Positions 1-7,663 are shown, counted from the stretch's first letter. The stretch: DNA of 64,000 nucleotides from Iamia sp. SCSIO 61187 (GCF_019443745.1 NZ_CP050948.1:4902001-4966000), one strand, 5' to 3'. Numbers and translations: made by a program. Notes: a model not told the origin generated them from the sequence alone.

Positions 1-1
1 G

Positions 2-247
2 GTGATCCTGGCCGGCGCCCTCGGCGGCTTCGGCCTCTCGCTCGTCGTCGACGCCGTGGCCCCGACGACCTCGACCACCGCCCTGTTCCTCGAGGACAGC
101 GCCAAGCTCCTCGGCGTGCTGGCCTGGACGCAGTACATGGTCCTGACCAGCGTCGACATCGTGCGATCGACGATCCGCGACGCCCGCGCGGGGGCCGCCT
201 CGCGCCCCGCGCCCCTCGTCGGCACCTCACACGGGGGGACGCCGTAG
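2..247 (+). CDS. C-terminal end of a membrane protein (5' end outside window)
   Basis: The reading frame is open to the left edge, so only the last 81 codons are present. It carries two hydrophobic stretches, residues 1-15 (Gly/Leu-rich) and about 33-50, separated by a polar loop, followed by a basic, Ala-rich, probably cytoplasmic tail. This suggests a multipass membrane protein of unknown function. The TAG stop (245-247) forms the first three bases of TAGCGT, which could be the -10 element of the alkB gene that starts 13 nt later. The product cannot be named from the fragment. Confidence 0.55.
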   Translation: MILAGALGGFGLSLVVDAVAPTTSTTALFLEDSAKLLGVLAWTQYMVLTSVDIVRSTIRDARAGAASRPAPLVGTSHGGTP

Positions 248-259
248 CGTTGACCGGGC

Positions 260-1018
260 ATGGGTTCCGGCTCGACGACCGCCCGCACCAGCCGCCTCGG
301 CGGGGTGCCGGCCGCCCTCCCCGCGTCGGGTCCGGCGACGGGCACGCAGCTGGGCCTGGCCCTCGTCGCTGACGACCGGACGGCGCCCCGCCCGGTCGCG
401 GTCCTCCCCGACGTCGTCCACGTCCCGGGCTGGCTCGGTCCGGCCGAGCAGGCCGACCTGGTCGCCGCCTTCCGCCGTTGGGCCGTCCCGCCCGCCGGGC
501 TGCGGCACCCGCGCGTGCCGACGGGGCACCTGATGACCGTGCAGTCGGTCTGCCTGGGGTGGCACTGGCAGCCCTACGCCTACTCCCGCACCGCCGACGA
601 CACCGACGGTGCCCCGGTGAAGCCCCTCCCACCGGACCTGGCGGCCCTGGCCCGGAGGGCGGCGTCGGAGACCGGTGTGCCCGGGGCCGCCGCCTTCGCG
701 CCCGATGCCGCCATCGTGAACCTCTACGCCCCCGGCGCCCACCTCGGCCTGCACCAGGACGGCGAGGAGCCGTCGGACGCCCCGGTCGTGACCATCAGCC
801 TGGGAGACGCCTGCACGTTCCGCCTGGCCGGCACCGACCGCCGCACCGGGCCGTTCACCGACGTCCGCCTCGAGAGCGGGGACCTGCTGGTGTTCGGGGG
901 CCGCAACCGCCGGATCTTCCACGGGGTGCCCAAGATCGTCGCCGGCACCGGGCCACCGGGCCTCGACCTGCCTCCCGGCCGTCTCAGCATCACCGTCCGC
1001 GAGACCGGCTTCGGCTGA
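260..1018 (+). CDS. alkB: AlkB-type 2-oxoglutarate/Fe(II) DNA-alkylation repair dioxygenase
   Basis: 252 residues. The C-terminal half holds the AlkB core: NLYAPGAHLGLHQD (154-167) gives the H165-x-D167 iron ligands, His221 in FHGVPK is the third ligand, and R241/R247 in RLSITVRE match the arginines that bind 2-oxoglutarate and shape the substrate pocket. AlkB enzymes oxidatively remove methyl groups from 1-methyladenine and 3-methylcytosine. The first 45 residues are low-complexity and poorly conserved in type. The ATG at 260 lies 9 nt after a TAGCGT hexamer, consistent with a leaderless or short-leader transcript. The gene is convergent with the small membrane protein gene at 1065-1349. Confidence 0.9.
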   Translation: MGSGSTTARTSRLGGVPAALPASGPATGTQLGLALVADDRTAPRPVAVLPDVVHVPGWLGPAEQADLVAAFRRWAVPPAGLRHPRVPTGHLMTVQSVCLGWHWQPYAYSRTADDTDGAPVKPLPPDLAALARRAASETGVPGAAAFAPDAAIVNLYAPGAHLGLHQDGEEPSDAPVVTISLGDACTFRLAGTDRRTGPFTDVRLESGDLLVFGGRNRRIFHGVPKIVAGTGPPGLDLPPGRLSITVRETGFG

Positions 1019-1064
1019 CCCGCGGGCGGCGTCAGACGACGATTCGCTGGCGATTCGACGTCGG

Positions 1065-1349
1065 TCACCACCCGGAGCGGTGACGGTGCCGGCGGGAGCG
1101 GCGGCGGCCGCTGCCGCGGACCTCGACGCGGACGGTGCTCGCACCGGCGAGACCGGCGATCACCCCGACCCCGAGCAGCAGGGCCATGGTGACGATCGTG
1201 GCGCCGACCACGGCGATCAGGCGCAGGCCGTCGCTCCTGCCGGTGGCGACGTGGACGGCGTACCCCACGATGGGCGCAGCCAGGAACAGGACGAGGGCGA
1301 CCGCGGCCACGCGTCGGGATCCTGCGCCCGCGGCCCGCCGTCCCGTCAC
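1065..1349 (-). CDS. Small two-TM membrane protein
   Basis: 94 residues from a GTG at 1349. There are two strongly hydrophobic segments (about residues 13-33 and 44-72) with a short polar loop containing GRSDG, and an Arg/His-rich C-terminal tail of about 18 residues. The opposite strand in this stretch gives only Arg/Pro/Ala-rich frames without domains. It lies 32 nt downstream of the stop of the serine-hydrolase gene on the same strand and may be cotranscribed with it. No function is recognised. The start is uncertain because the GTG has only a weak, closely placed GGAG. Confidence 0.55.
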   Translation of the reverse strand: MTGRRAAGAGSRRVAAVALVLFLAAPIVGYAVHVATGRSDGLRLIAVVGATIVTMALLLGVGVIAGLAGASTVRVEVRGSGRRRSRRHRHRSGW

Positions 1350-1381
1350 CTCCGCATCGTCGCAGCCGCCAGCCGTCGTGG

Positions 1382-2548
1382 CTACGGATCCACGAGCGCC
1401 TCGGTCAGGACCCGCGCCGCGTCGGGGGCCCGGAAGCCGGACTGCGGGTCGCCGGCGGGGCCGGACCCGAGTCGGACGATCACCGTCTCGGAGCCCGGGT
1501 CGACCATCACGATCTGGCCGCCGAGGCCCTGGGCGGTGAACATGTCCTCGGGGGCGCCGGGGGCGATCTGGCCCACCACCTCCTCGGGCTCCGCCGTCGG
1601 GGAGACGGCCTGGAGCGGGCCGAGGATCCGGCCCTCGGTGTTGAGCCACCACAGGTAGCCGTAGGCGGCGTTGTGCTCCTGCGAAGGGGCCCCGGTGGCC
1701 TCGTCGACCCACGCCGCCGGGACGACCTCCTCGCCCTCCCACGTGCCGTCGCGCAAGAACAGGTAGCCGAAGCGGGCCAGGTCCTCGCAGGTCGACTGGA
1801 GGCCGAAGAAGGCGCTCGTGGCGGTGCCGTCGGCGTTGCCCGGCGCCATCTCGGTGGCGTCCATGCCGATGGGCTCGAACAGCCGCTCGCGGGCGTAGTC
1901 GGCGGTGACCTCGCCGGTCGCGACCGAGATCACCCGGTCGAGGGTCTGGATGGCGGCGTTGTTGTAGGACCACGCCTCGCCCGGCGGGTACTGCTGGCCG
2001 AGGTCGATGGCGAACTGGGTCCGGTCGGCGGCCCGCGGCAGCTCGACGTAGTCGAGGCCGAAGCTCCACTCCCGCCCGGAGTCGTTGCTCAGCAGGTGCT
2101 CGATGGTCACCACCTCGGAGTCGGTGCCCACCCACTCCTCGATGTAGTCCGAGGCTGGGTCCTCGATGGCCAGGGCGCCGTCGGCCTGGGCCAGGCCGAC
2201 CAGGGTGCTGGTGATCGACTTGGTGACGGAGAAGACCTCACTGGTCGTGGTGGGCTCGGTGCCGTCCCAGTACCACTCGCCGACGACCTTGCCCTTGCGG
2301 GTCACGACGAAGCACGACGAGTCGAGCTCCTCGGCGGTGGCCGCGACGGCCTCCAGGGCGGCCGGGTCGAAGCCCATCTCGGCGGCGTCGGCCCGCTCCC
2401 ACTCCTCGCCGGGGTAGACGAACGCCTCGGCCGGTGCGGAGGTGCTGATCGCCGGTTCGGTGGTGGTCCCCGCGGACCCGGTCTCGTCGGACGAGGTGCA
2501 GGCGACGACGAGGGTGACGGCGGCCAGGATGGGGGCGAGCGTCCGCAT
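1382..2548 (-). CDS. Serine hydrolase lipoprotein, class C beta-lactamase fold
   Basis: 388 residues. An N-terminal lipoprotein signal ends in LVVAC with the lipidated Cys at 17, followed by a Thr/Ser-rich linker to about residue 45. The beta-lactamase/transpeptidase-like domain has SVTK (S107 nucleophile, K110), YNN (Y195-N197) and a late GLGGQ segment in place of the KTG/HxG box. The family (PF00144) includes esterases, carboxypeptidases and 6-aminohexanoate-dimer hydrolase relatives, so the substrate is open and true beta-lactam hydrolysis is not implied. The product should sit on the outer face of the membrane. Upstream, TAATGT is 8 nt before the ATG, suggesting a leaderless-type promoter. 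Confidence 0.88.
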   Translation of the reverse strand: MRTLAPILAAVTLVVACTSSDETGSAGTTTEPAISTSAPAEAFVYPGEEWERADAAEMGFDPAALEAVAATAEELDSSCFVVTRKGKVVGEWYWDGTEPTTTSEVFSVTKSITSTLVGLAQADGALAIEDPASDYIEEWVGTDSEVVTIEHLLSNDSGREWSFGLDYVELPRAADRTQFAIDLGQQYPPGEAWSYNNAAIQTLDRVISVATGEVTADYARERLFEPIGMDATEMAPGNADGTATSAFFGLQSTCEDLARFGYLFLRDGTWEGEEVVPAAWVDEATGAPSQEHNAAYGYLWWLNTEGRILGPLQAVSPTAEPEEVVGQIAPGAPEDMFTAQGLGGQIVMVDPGSETVIVRLGSGPAGDPQSGFRAPDAARVLTEALVDP

Positions 2549-2599
2549 AATGGATCACATTAGTGGCTCGGGGCCCCGTCCCGCCGCGCCCGCCGGCCC

Positions 2600-2630
2600 T
2601 TGACCTCGAGGAAGGTCGAGGTCCTACCGT
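2600..2630 (+). promoter_or_regulatory. MerR-type promoter of the SnoaL gene
   Basis: TTGACC (-35, 2600-2605) and TACCGT (-10, 2625-2630) are separated by 19 bp. The spacer region carries a perfect inverted repeat, GACCTCGA-N6-TCGAGGTC (2602-2623). An over-long 19-bp spacer with a dyad is the hallmark of promoters activated by MerR-family regulators through DNA distortion. The start codon follows the -10 by 6 nt. No merR gene is in the window. Confidence 0.65.
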
Positions 2631-2636
2631 CGCCGC

Positions 2637-3065
2637 ATGGCCACCACCGCCACCACCGGATCGCTCGACCCCGCCGATGCCGCCGCCATCACCGACCTCC
2701 TCACCCGCCTCCAGGTCGGCTTCAACGCCAACGAGCCCGACGCCACCGCCGCCATCTTCACCGACGATGCCGTGTCGATCCCCCCGCCGGGGAACGTCGT
2801 CCGCGACGCCGCCGACCTCCACGCCTACCAGACCGCCCGGCTCACCGGTCAGGCGGCCGACTGGCGGATCGAGGTCGCGGTCGAGGGGCTCACGCCGGTC
2901 GCCCCCGACGTGGTGATCGCCCACGTGCGCCAGGACATGACCATCCCCGGCGGGTCGTTCTCGAACGTCGGCACGGCCGTCGCCGTCCGTCGGGCCGGCG
3001 CCTGGCGCATCGCCCGCTACCACAACAGCCGCATCCTCGACTCGGCCCGGGGCACCGCCGCCTGA
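2637..3065 (+). CDS. SnoaL/SgcJ-type (NTF2-fold) small protein
   Basis: 142 residues matching the SgcJ/EcaC-SnoaL branch of the NTF2-like fold: an N-terminal helix pair (ITDLLTRLQVGFNANE), the FTDDAVSI strand typical of these proteins, and a C-terminal GAWRIARYHNSR strand. The branch contains small-molecule isomerases and hydrolases as well as proteins of unknown function, so no reaction is assigned. The gene stands alone behind a MerR-style promoter with the ATG 6 nt after the -10, so its mRNA is probably leaderless. It is convergent with the flavoreductase gene. Confidence 0.85.
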   Translation: MATTATTGSLDPADAAAITDLLTRLQVGFNANEPDATAAIFTDDAVSIPPPGNVVRDAADLHAYQTARLTGQAADWRIEVAVEGLTPVAPDVVIAHVRQDMTIPGGSFSNVGTAVAVRRAGAWRIARYHNSRILDSARGTAA

Positions 3066-3105
3066 CGATCGGGATCGGGATCGGGACCGGCGTCCCGGAC
3101 GGCCG

Positions 3106-4320
3106 TCAGCCGGCAGCGGCGGCGGCCTCGACCCCGTCGTCCGCGGCGGCGGCCTCGACCGCGTCGTCGGTGTCGGCGGCGTGGCGCCAGTAGGCGACCA
3201 GCGAGACCGCCTCACGGGGGCAGCCCCGCTCGTCGCGGACGTGGCGCCGGACCTCGGTGAGGGCCCGGCTCTCGCCCCCGCCGAAGACGTACGGATGGTC
3301 GCCCCGCCACTCCAGCGAGCGCACGGCGTCGACGAGGAGGTGCGTCGCGGTGCCGGCCTCGGCCCCACCGCGGGACAGCCACGTGACGGTGGCGCCCGGG
3401 TGGTCGGGGAGGTCCTGGCGCTCGGCCGGCGAGGCCACCTCGGCCACGACCTGGATCGACGCCTCCGGGGGCAGGAGGTCGAGGACGCCGGCGACGGCGG
3501 GCAGGCCGGTCTCGTCGGCGACCAGCACGTAGTGGTCGGTGTCGGCCGGCGGGTCCCACGAGGTGCGCGGCCCCCACAGGGCGACGGGATCACCGACCTG
3601 CGCCCGGGCCGCCCAGGCCGACGCCGGGCCGGTGTCGCCGTGGAGGACGAACAGGACATCGAGCTCGCCGGCCTCGGGGCGCCAGCGACGGACGGTGTAG
3701 TAGGCGCCGACGGGCCGGTCGGCCTCGGCCATGTCGGGGACCGCCTCCCACGAGAACGACTGGTCGACGGTCAGCTCGGTGCGACCGGGCGGGGGCAGCA
3801 GGACGTAGACGAAGGCGTCGGGCCCGTTGGGGACGAAGGCGTGCAGGTCGCCCCCGCCGAAGGTGATCTGCCGCAGGTGGGGGTGGACGTCCTCGACCGC
3901 GACCACCGACGTGACGAACGTGCGGATGGCGGAGAGCCGGGCGACCTCCTGCTCGGCGCGGGTCAGACCCTCCTCGCCCGAGACCTCGCGGGCCCGCACC
4001 ACCAGGCCCAGGAGGGCGGCGGTGAACATGAGGGGGTCGGTGACCTCCTCGTCGAAGTCGACCCGGCACCGGTGCTCGTCCTCGGCGTCGACGGCCACCG
4101 CGTCGACGCCCCGGGCGTCGAGGCCGACCAGGGCGGCCGAGGTGGCCTCGGGGCGCCCGCCCAGGACCCGGCCGACGAGGAGGACGGCGTCGGCGAAGTC
4201 CGTGTTCATCCGGGCCACCACGTCGGCCCCGTCGGTCGCGAGGTAGGTGGCGATCGCGTCGGGCTCGGAGGCCTCGACGGCGGCGGCGGTCGGGGGCGTC
4301 GTGGTGGCGGCGTCGGTCAC
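3106..4320 (-). CDS. Siderophore-interacting flavoreductase with N-terminal DUF2470 domain
   Basis: 404 residues. The first about 110 (ATYLATDGADVVARMN, with a later CRVDFDEEV) resemble DUF2470, a domain found in haem-iron utilisation proteins. Residues about 125-235 form the FAD-binding beta-barrel of siderophore-interacting proteins (PF08021), with RQITFGGGDL and GAYYTVRRW near the flavin. Residues about 245-380 form the NAD(P)H-binding SIP domain (PF04954), with LVADETGLPA and VFGGGESRAL. Such enzymes reduce Fe(III)-siderophores in the cytoplasm to release iron. The C-terminus is an Ala/Asp-rich tail. The start is GTG 4320, 6 nt after TACGGT. A possible iron-box dyad lies just upstream. 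Confidence 0.88.
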   Translation of the reverse strand: MTDAATTTPPTAAAVEASEPDAIATYLATDGADVVARMNTDFADAVLLVGRVLGGRPEATSAALVGLDARGVDAVAVDAEDEHRCRVDFDEEVTDPLMFTAALLGLVVRAREVSGEEGLTRAEQEVARLSAIRTFVTSVVAVEDVHPHLRQITFGGGDLHAFVPNGPDAFVYVLLPPPGRTELTVDQSFSWEAVPDMAEADRPVGAYYTVRRWRPEAGELDVLFVLHGDTGPASAWAARAQVGDPVALWGPRTSWDPPADTDHYVLVADETGLPAVAGVLDLLPPEASIQVVAEVASPAERQDLPDHPGATVTWLSRGGAEAGTATHLLVDAVRSLEWRGDHPYVFGGGESRALTEVRRHVRDERGCPREAVSLVAYWRHAADTDDAVEAAAADDGVEAAAAAG

Positions 4321-4339
4321 CGCGCCACCGTAGGTCCCG

Positions 4340-4353
4340 TTAGGGCACCCTTA
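4340..4353. promoter_or_regulatory. Candidate DtxR/IdeR-like iron box
   Basis: TTAGGGCACCCTTA is a near-perfect dyad about 20 bp upstream of the flavoreductase start, upstream of the TACGGT -10. It keeps the TTAGG/CCT-TA ends of IdeR-type boxes but not the full 19-bp consensus. It also overlaps the last codons of tatA. The position and the iron-related gene make iron repression plausible. Confidence 0.3.
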
Positions 4354-4530
4354 CAAGGGGTCGACGGGTGAGTGACCAGCCGGAGCGGACGCGGGGCGCT
4401 CGCCGGTGGCGGCCTCGAGCTCGCGCCGGGCCTCGCCCAGGCTCCGGGCCAGCTGCGGCAGCTTGGCCCCGCCGAAGAGGACGAGCACGACGACGAGCAA
4501 GATGGCCAGCTCGGGGGCTCCCAGGTTCAC
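4351..4530 (-). CDS. tatA: Sec-independent translocase subunit TatA
   Basis: 59 residues from GTG 4530, preceded by GGAG six nt upstream (GGAGatcaccGTG). The layout is that of TatA/E: a short N-terminus (VNLGAPE), one TM helix (LAILLVVVLVLF), the FGGAKLP hinge, then an amphipathic helix (LARSLGEARRELEAA) and a short polar tail. TatA oligomers form the passage for folded proteins carrying twin-arginine signals; PhoX at 45842 in this window has such a signal. No tatB or tatC is nearby. The TAA stop lies inside the candidate operator of the flavoreductase gene, 30 nt before its start. Confidence 0.85.
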   Translation of the reverse strand: MNLGAPELAILLVVVLVLFGGAKLPQLARSLGEARRELEAATGERPASAPAGHSPVDPL

Positions 4531-4667
4531 GGTGATCTCCTCGCGATCGGGCCCCGGTGCGGGGCAGCGCGGTCATCTTGGGCCACCGGGCCCGGCTCCG
4601 ACAGGGCGTCAGCCGTCCGTTCACACAGAGTTCGCGGACCGGCCCCCGGGCGGTCCCGGAGGGTCGA

Positions 4668-5615
4668 TCAGGCGCCGAGGACGATCGTGTCGAGCCCGCC
4701 GGCGTCCGGGCCGTAGACCCCGAGGGGGTCGGCCCGCACCCGCTCGTCGAGCAGCTTGGCGTCCTCGCCCACCAGGATTCGCCACTCGCCGGCCCGCACC
4801 CCGTCGAGGATGACCGTCGCGGCCTCGGCCGCGGTCATGGGGGCGTTGTCGCGGAAGGCCTCGCCCATGGCCGTGACCAGGCCGAGGACGGCCTCGTCGT
4901 CCATCCCGTCGGAGGGGACACCCCGCTGGGCCATGGCCTCGCGGATCGCGCCCGCCCGCTCGGCGGGGTCACCGTCGGCCCCGTGGATCTGCCCGCTGTT
5001 GAGGACGATGTCGGTCCCGATGTGGCCCGGCATCACGACCGAGACGGACACGTGCGGGGCGTGCAGGCGGAGGTCCTCGAGCAGCGCCTCGGAGAGGCCC
5101 TTCACCGCGAACTTGGCCGAGCTGTAGGCGGTGTGGGGGACGCCCGGACCCAGCGAGGCCCAGAAGCCGTTGACGCTGCTGGTGTTGACCAGGTGGCCCT
5201 CGGGGGCGGCGACGAGCAGCGGCAGGAACGACCGGCAGCCGTTGTAGACGCCGCCCCAGCAGACGCCGAAGGTGCGCTCCCACTCCTCCCGGGTGGCGTT
5301 GAGGAAGCTCCCGCCGCCGCCGATGCCGGCGTTGTTGAACACGAGGTGCACGTGGTCGGTCTCGTGCTGGGCCAGGACCTCGTCGCGGAAGCGGTCCATC
5401 GCGGCCGGGTCCGCCACGTCGCACTGGTGGGTGGTGATGCGGACCGTGTCCGGGGCCCCCTTGCGGGCCAGCTCGGCCGTCTCGTCGAGGGTCTCCAGGT
5501 TCACGTCGCAGGCGGCGACGCTCGCCCCGGCGGCGGCGAGCTGGACGACCAGCTCGCGCCCCATCCCCGTGCCACCACCTGTGACCACCGCCAGCCGACC
5601 GTCGAAGGAGTCCAT
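4668..5615 (-). CDS. Short-chain dehydrogenase/reductase (SDR)
   Basis: 315 residues, classical SDR fold: TGGGTGMG cofactor loop (residues about 12-19), NNAG (about 93-96), catalytic Ser in the NTSSVNG region and YSSAK (Tyr/Lys). The acidic CDVN after beta-2 favours NAD(H). The chain is about 50 residues longer than the classical 250, with an extended C-terminal segment (MTAAEAATVILDGVRAGEWR) that is common in actinobacterial SDRs annotated as acyl- or steroid-type dehydrogenases. The substrate is unknown. TAGGTT lies 6 nt before the ATG, suggesting a leaderless transcript whose promoter adjoins the IS insertion site. Confidence 0.88.
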   Translation of the reverse strand: MDSFDGRLAVVTGGGTGMGRELVVQLAAAGASVAACDVNLETLDETAELARKGAPDTVRITTHQCDVADPAAMDRFRDEVLAQHETDHVHLVFNNAGIGGGGSFLNATREEWERTFGVCWGGVYNGCRSFLPLLVAAPEGHLVNTSSVNGFWASLGPGVPHTAYSSAKFAVKGLSEALLEDLRLHAPHVSVSVVMPGHIGTDIVLNSGQIHGADGDPAERAGAIREAMAQRGVPSDGMDDEAVLGLVTAMGEAFRDNAPMTAAEAATVILDGVRAGEWRILVGEDAKLLDERVRADPLGVYGPDAGGLDTIVLGA

Positions 5616-5659
5616 GCGCGGAACCTACATCGACCCCGCGACGACCCGCAGGCGGACAC

Positions 5660-5675
5660 CACGGATGGTGCCAGG
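5660..5675 (+). repeat. Left half of D-type palindrome split by the IS element
   Basis: CACGGATGGTGCCAGG is the left half of the 27-bp D repeat. The matching right half (GGCACCTTCCGTG) reappears at 6621-6633 beyond the IS. Joined, they rebuild a complete D unit next to the intact copy at 6636-6662, giving a tandem pair like that at 40601-40660. Confidence 0.85.
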
Positions 5676-5698
5676 AGGCCGCGCGGTTTGGTGACCAT

Positions 5699-5759
5699 CC
5701 CCTGGTCGGGGTGGTGGCTCGCGTTTCATAGCGAGTGCGCCCAACAACCAGACCAGGGG
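5699..5759 (+). promoter_or_regulatory. Inverted repeat in IS leader, overlapping the region before the transposase RBS
   Basis: CCCCTGGTC (5699-5707) and GACCAGGGG (5751-5759) are perfect inverted repeats 43 nt apart. The right arm runs into AGGGGAGG, the ribosome-binding site of the transposase. Read-through transcripts from outside would form the stem and could hide the RBS, while a transcript starting between the arms would not. IS10 and IS50 use this design; here it is an inference. Confidence 0.45.
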
Positions 5760-5770
5760 AGGTCGAGTCC

Positions 5771-6613
5771 ATGATGCGCGCGCTCGATCCTGAAGTCAGC
5801 GACGCTGTGTTCGTCACGGTCGAATGGCTGGTGCCTCCAGCACCGAAGCGTCGCCAAGGTGGTGGCCGGCGCCGGGTCCCAGACCGGGTGATCTTCCGGG
5901 GCCTGATGATCCGCCTCGTCACCGGAGTGGCGTGGGAGACCGTCGAGTTCTTGCTTCACCACGAGGTCTCCGACACCACCCTGCGCGCCCGCCGCGACGA
6001 ATGGGTTCGGGCCGGTGTGTTCAACCGGCTCATGGCCCAAGCGCTGCGCGCCTATGACAAGGTCATCGGTCTCGACACCACCGACGTGGTCATCGACGGC
6101 AGCCACCACCCCGCCCCCTGCGGAGGCGAAGGAACCGGCATCGCCCCAGGTAACAAGGGTCGTCTGGCCTGGAAGTGGAGTACCGCGGTGGAGGCCGCCG
6201 GCATCCCGTTGGGCTGGGCCCTCGACGGCGGCAACCGCAACGACTACCGCATGCTCGAGCCCACCCTTGATGTCGTGACCACCGGGCCCACCGCCCGAGC
6301 CATCGGCACCCTCCACCTCGACCGCGGGTACGGCTACCCATCGCTTCCCGACCGTCTCGCCGGCTACGACATCTCCGAGTTCAACGCCCTGTGGCGCAAC
6401 AAGCCCGGCCAAGGCGCCGTGGCCTTGGTCGGCTTCGGCAAACGATGGACCGTCGAACGCACCCACTCCTGGCTCACCAACTACGGACAGCTCCGCCGCA
6501 ACACCGACCGCCGCACAGAACACCGCCACGCCGCCCTCTGCCTAGCCATCGCGTTCCTCATCACCGCCAAGCTGATCGACCACCGCAACCAGCACTACCG
6601 ACCTATCCGCTGA
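5771..6613 (+). CDS. IS5-family DDE transposase
   Basis: 280 residues from ATG 5771, with AGGGGAGG 7-8 nt upstream; this is preferred over the GTG at 5735, which lies before the RBS. The N-terminal DUF4096-like part (IFRGLMIRLVTGVAWETV, residues about 41-58) is the DNA-binding region of this IS5 branch. The DDE_Tnp_1 catalytic triad is present: D109 (VVIDGSHHP), D184 (LHLDRGYGYP) and E229 (WTVERTHSW), with the Y/R/K signature following E229. No stop or frameshift is seen, so the enzyme should be functional. Confidence 0.93.
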   Translation: MMRALDPEVSDAVFVTVEWLVPPAPKRRQGGGRRRVPDRVIFRGLMIRLVTGVAWETVEFLLHHEVSDTTLRARRDEWVRAGVFNRLMAQALRAYDKVIGLDTTDVVIDGSHHPAPCGGEGTGIAPGNKGRLAWKWSTAVEAAGIPLGWALDGGNRNDYRMLEPTLDVVTTGPTARAIGTLHLDRGYGYPSLPDRLAGYDISEFNALWRNKPGQGAVALVGFGKRWTVERTHSWLTNYGQLRRNTDRRTEHRHAALCLAIAFLITAKLIDHRNQHYRPIR

Positions 6614-6635
6614 GCCTCCTGGCACCTTCCGTGCC

Positions 6636-6662
6636 CACGGATGGTGCCAGGCACCTTCCGTG
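6636..6662 (+). repeat. D-type 27-bp palindrome (intact copy)
   Basis: Arms CACGGATGGTGCC and GGCACCTTCCGTG flank a central A; one mismatched pair. It ends 3 nt before the stop codon of the epimerase gene on the minus strand, i.e. at that gene's 3' end. It is the second unit of a tandem pair whose first unit is interrupted by the IS. Confidence 0.9.
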
Positions 6663-6665
6663 GCG

Positions 6666-7589
6666 TCAGCGGGCGACCAGGTCGGGGAAGCTGGTCTCGA
6701 CGAGGCGGCGGAAGCCGGTCCTCCAGTCGATGGTGGAGGGGCCGGCGAGGGACTCGAGGAGGGTGGTGTCGGCGACGACGCTCTCCAGGCACCGGTCGGT
6801 GCGCTCGAAGGTCGGCGTCAGGCCGGTCAGCTCGCCCAGGTGGGCGCACCAGTCCTCGACGCTGACGCGCTCGGAGCCGGCCCAGTTGACGATCGTCGCC
6901 GGCACGCTCGCGACGTCGAGGAGCGCGGGCAGGGTGCGGAGGATGTCGACGTCGTGGATCGGCGTGTACTCGGTCGGGCCGTCGACGTGGACCGGGACGG
7001 CCTGGCCGGCCTGCATCATCATCAGGTGGAAGGCGGGCCAGCCGTGGCCGTCGCCGTAGGGGACGTTGAGCCGGGCGATGGTGGTGGGCACGTCGAAGAT
7101 CCGACCGACCGTCCGCACCACCGTCTCGGCCGCGATCTTGGAGATCGAGTAGGTCGGCATCATCACCGCGTGGTTGTCGCCGAGGGCGTCGGTCTCGGCC
7201 ATGGCCTCGTGGCCCTTGGGGGCGTAGACGCCGGTCGTCGAGCAGTGGAGGAAGCGCCCGGGCCGGATGCGGGCCAGGACCTCGCCGGCGGCCTCGGCGT
7301 TGATGCGGAGGTCGACGGGCCAGCGCCCCGACTGGGCCACGGCCAGGTTGAGCACGACGTCGACGAGGTCCCCGTCGGCCGCCGCCGGCAGGGCGTCGAG
7401 GTCGCCCCGGTTGAGGTCGACCGGGGCGCAGGTGATCCCGGCCGCCTCGAGCTCGGCCCGGGCGGCCTCGTCGGTGAACCGGGCGGCGCCGATGACGTCG
7501 TTGCCGGCGGCGGCGAGGGCGAGGGCCAGGGGCTTGGCCACCCGACCGGTCACCCCGACGACGACGATGCGCTGACCCGTGAGCTGCAT
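6666..7589 (-). CDS. NAD-dependent epimerase/dehydratase family protein
   Basis: 307 residues of the extended SDR/NAD-dependent epimerase type: a Rossmann start IVVVGVTGRVAKPLALAL (residues about 8-25), STTGVYAP around the catalytic Ser/Thr, and YSISK (about 147-151) supplying Tyr and Lys. The cofactor loop is GVTGRV, close to the GxxGxxG pattern. The C-terminal third (ERVSVEDWCAHL) is the usual variable substrate domain. The substrate is unknown. TAGAAC lies 7 nt before the ATG. The 3' end adjoins a D palindrome. Confidence 0.87.
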   Translation of the reverse strand: MQLTGQRIVVVGVTGRVAKPLALALAAAGNDVIGAARFTDEAARAELEAAGITCAPVDLNRGDLDALPAAADGDLVDVVLNLAVAQSGRWPVDLRINAEAAGEVLARIRPGRFLHCSTTGVYAPKGHEAMAETDALGDNHAVMMPTYSISKIAAETVVRTVGRIFDVPTTIARLNVPYGDGHGWPAFHLMMMQAGQAVPVHVDGPTEYTPIHDVDILRTLPALLDVASVPATIVNWAGSERVSVEDWCAHLGELTGLTPTFERTDRCLESVVADTTLLESLAGPSTIDWRTGFRRLVETSFPDLVAR

Positions 7590-7632
7590 GGAACAGGTTC
7601 TAGTTCTGCGACGGACGTCACGCCCGTCGGCC

Positions 7633-7663
7633 TTGACCTCGAGGGCGCTGGAGGTGGTCGGGT
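7633..7663 (+). promoter_or_regulatory. MerR-type promoter of the MDR gene
   Basis: TTGACC (7633-7638), a 19-bp spacer and TCGGGT (7658-7663). A 20-bp dyad (7636-7655; ACCTCGAGGG with CGCTGGAGGT, 8 of 10 paired) overlaps the spacer. The ATG lies 6 nt after the -10. This is the same geometry as the promoters before the SnoaL, VOC and aldo/keto reductase genes. Confidence 0.5.

Larger units (their letters stand above)
5676..6617 (+). mobile_element. IS5-family insertion sequence, apparently intact (about 0.94 kb)
   Basis: One full-length DDE transposase gene lies between imperfect terminal inverted repeats. The left end AGGCCGCGCGGTTTGGT and the right end read inward, AGGCTCAGCGGATAGGT, match at 12 of 17 positions. 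Both ends abut halves of a D palindrome, so the exact ends (plus or minus 3 bp) and the target duplication cannot be fixed: the target is symmetric. A 9-bp inverted repeat near the left end (5699-5707 and 5751-5759) precedes the transposase. The G+C content is visibly lower than that of the flanking genes. Confidence 0.88.

Noticed and set aside
1080-1658. Plus-strand frame between alkB and the hydrolase gene
   Set aside because: Low-complexity Asp/Gly/Arg composition; the opposite strand has a credible two-TM protein and a beta-lactamase-fold gene.
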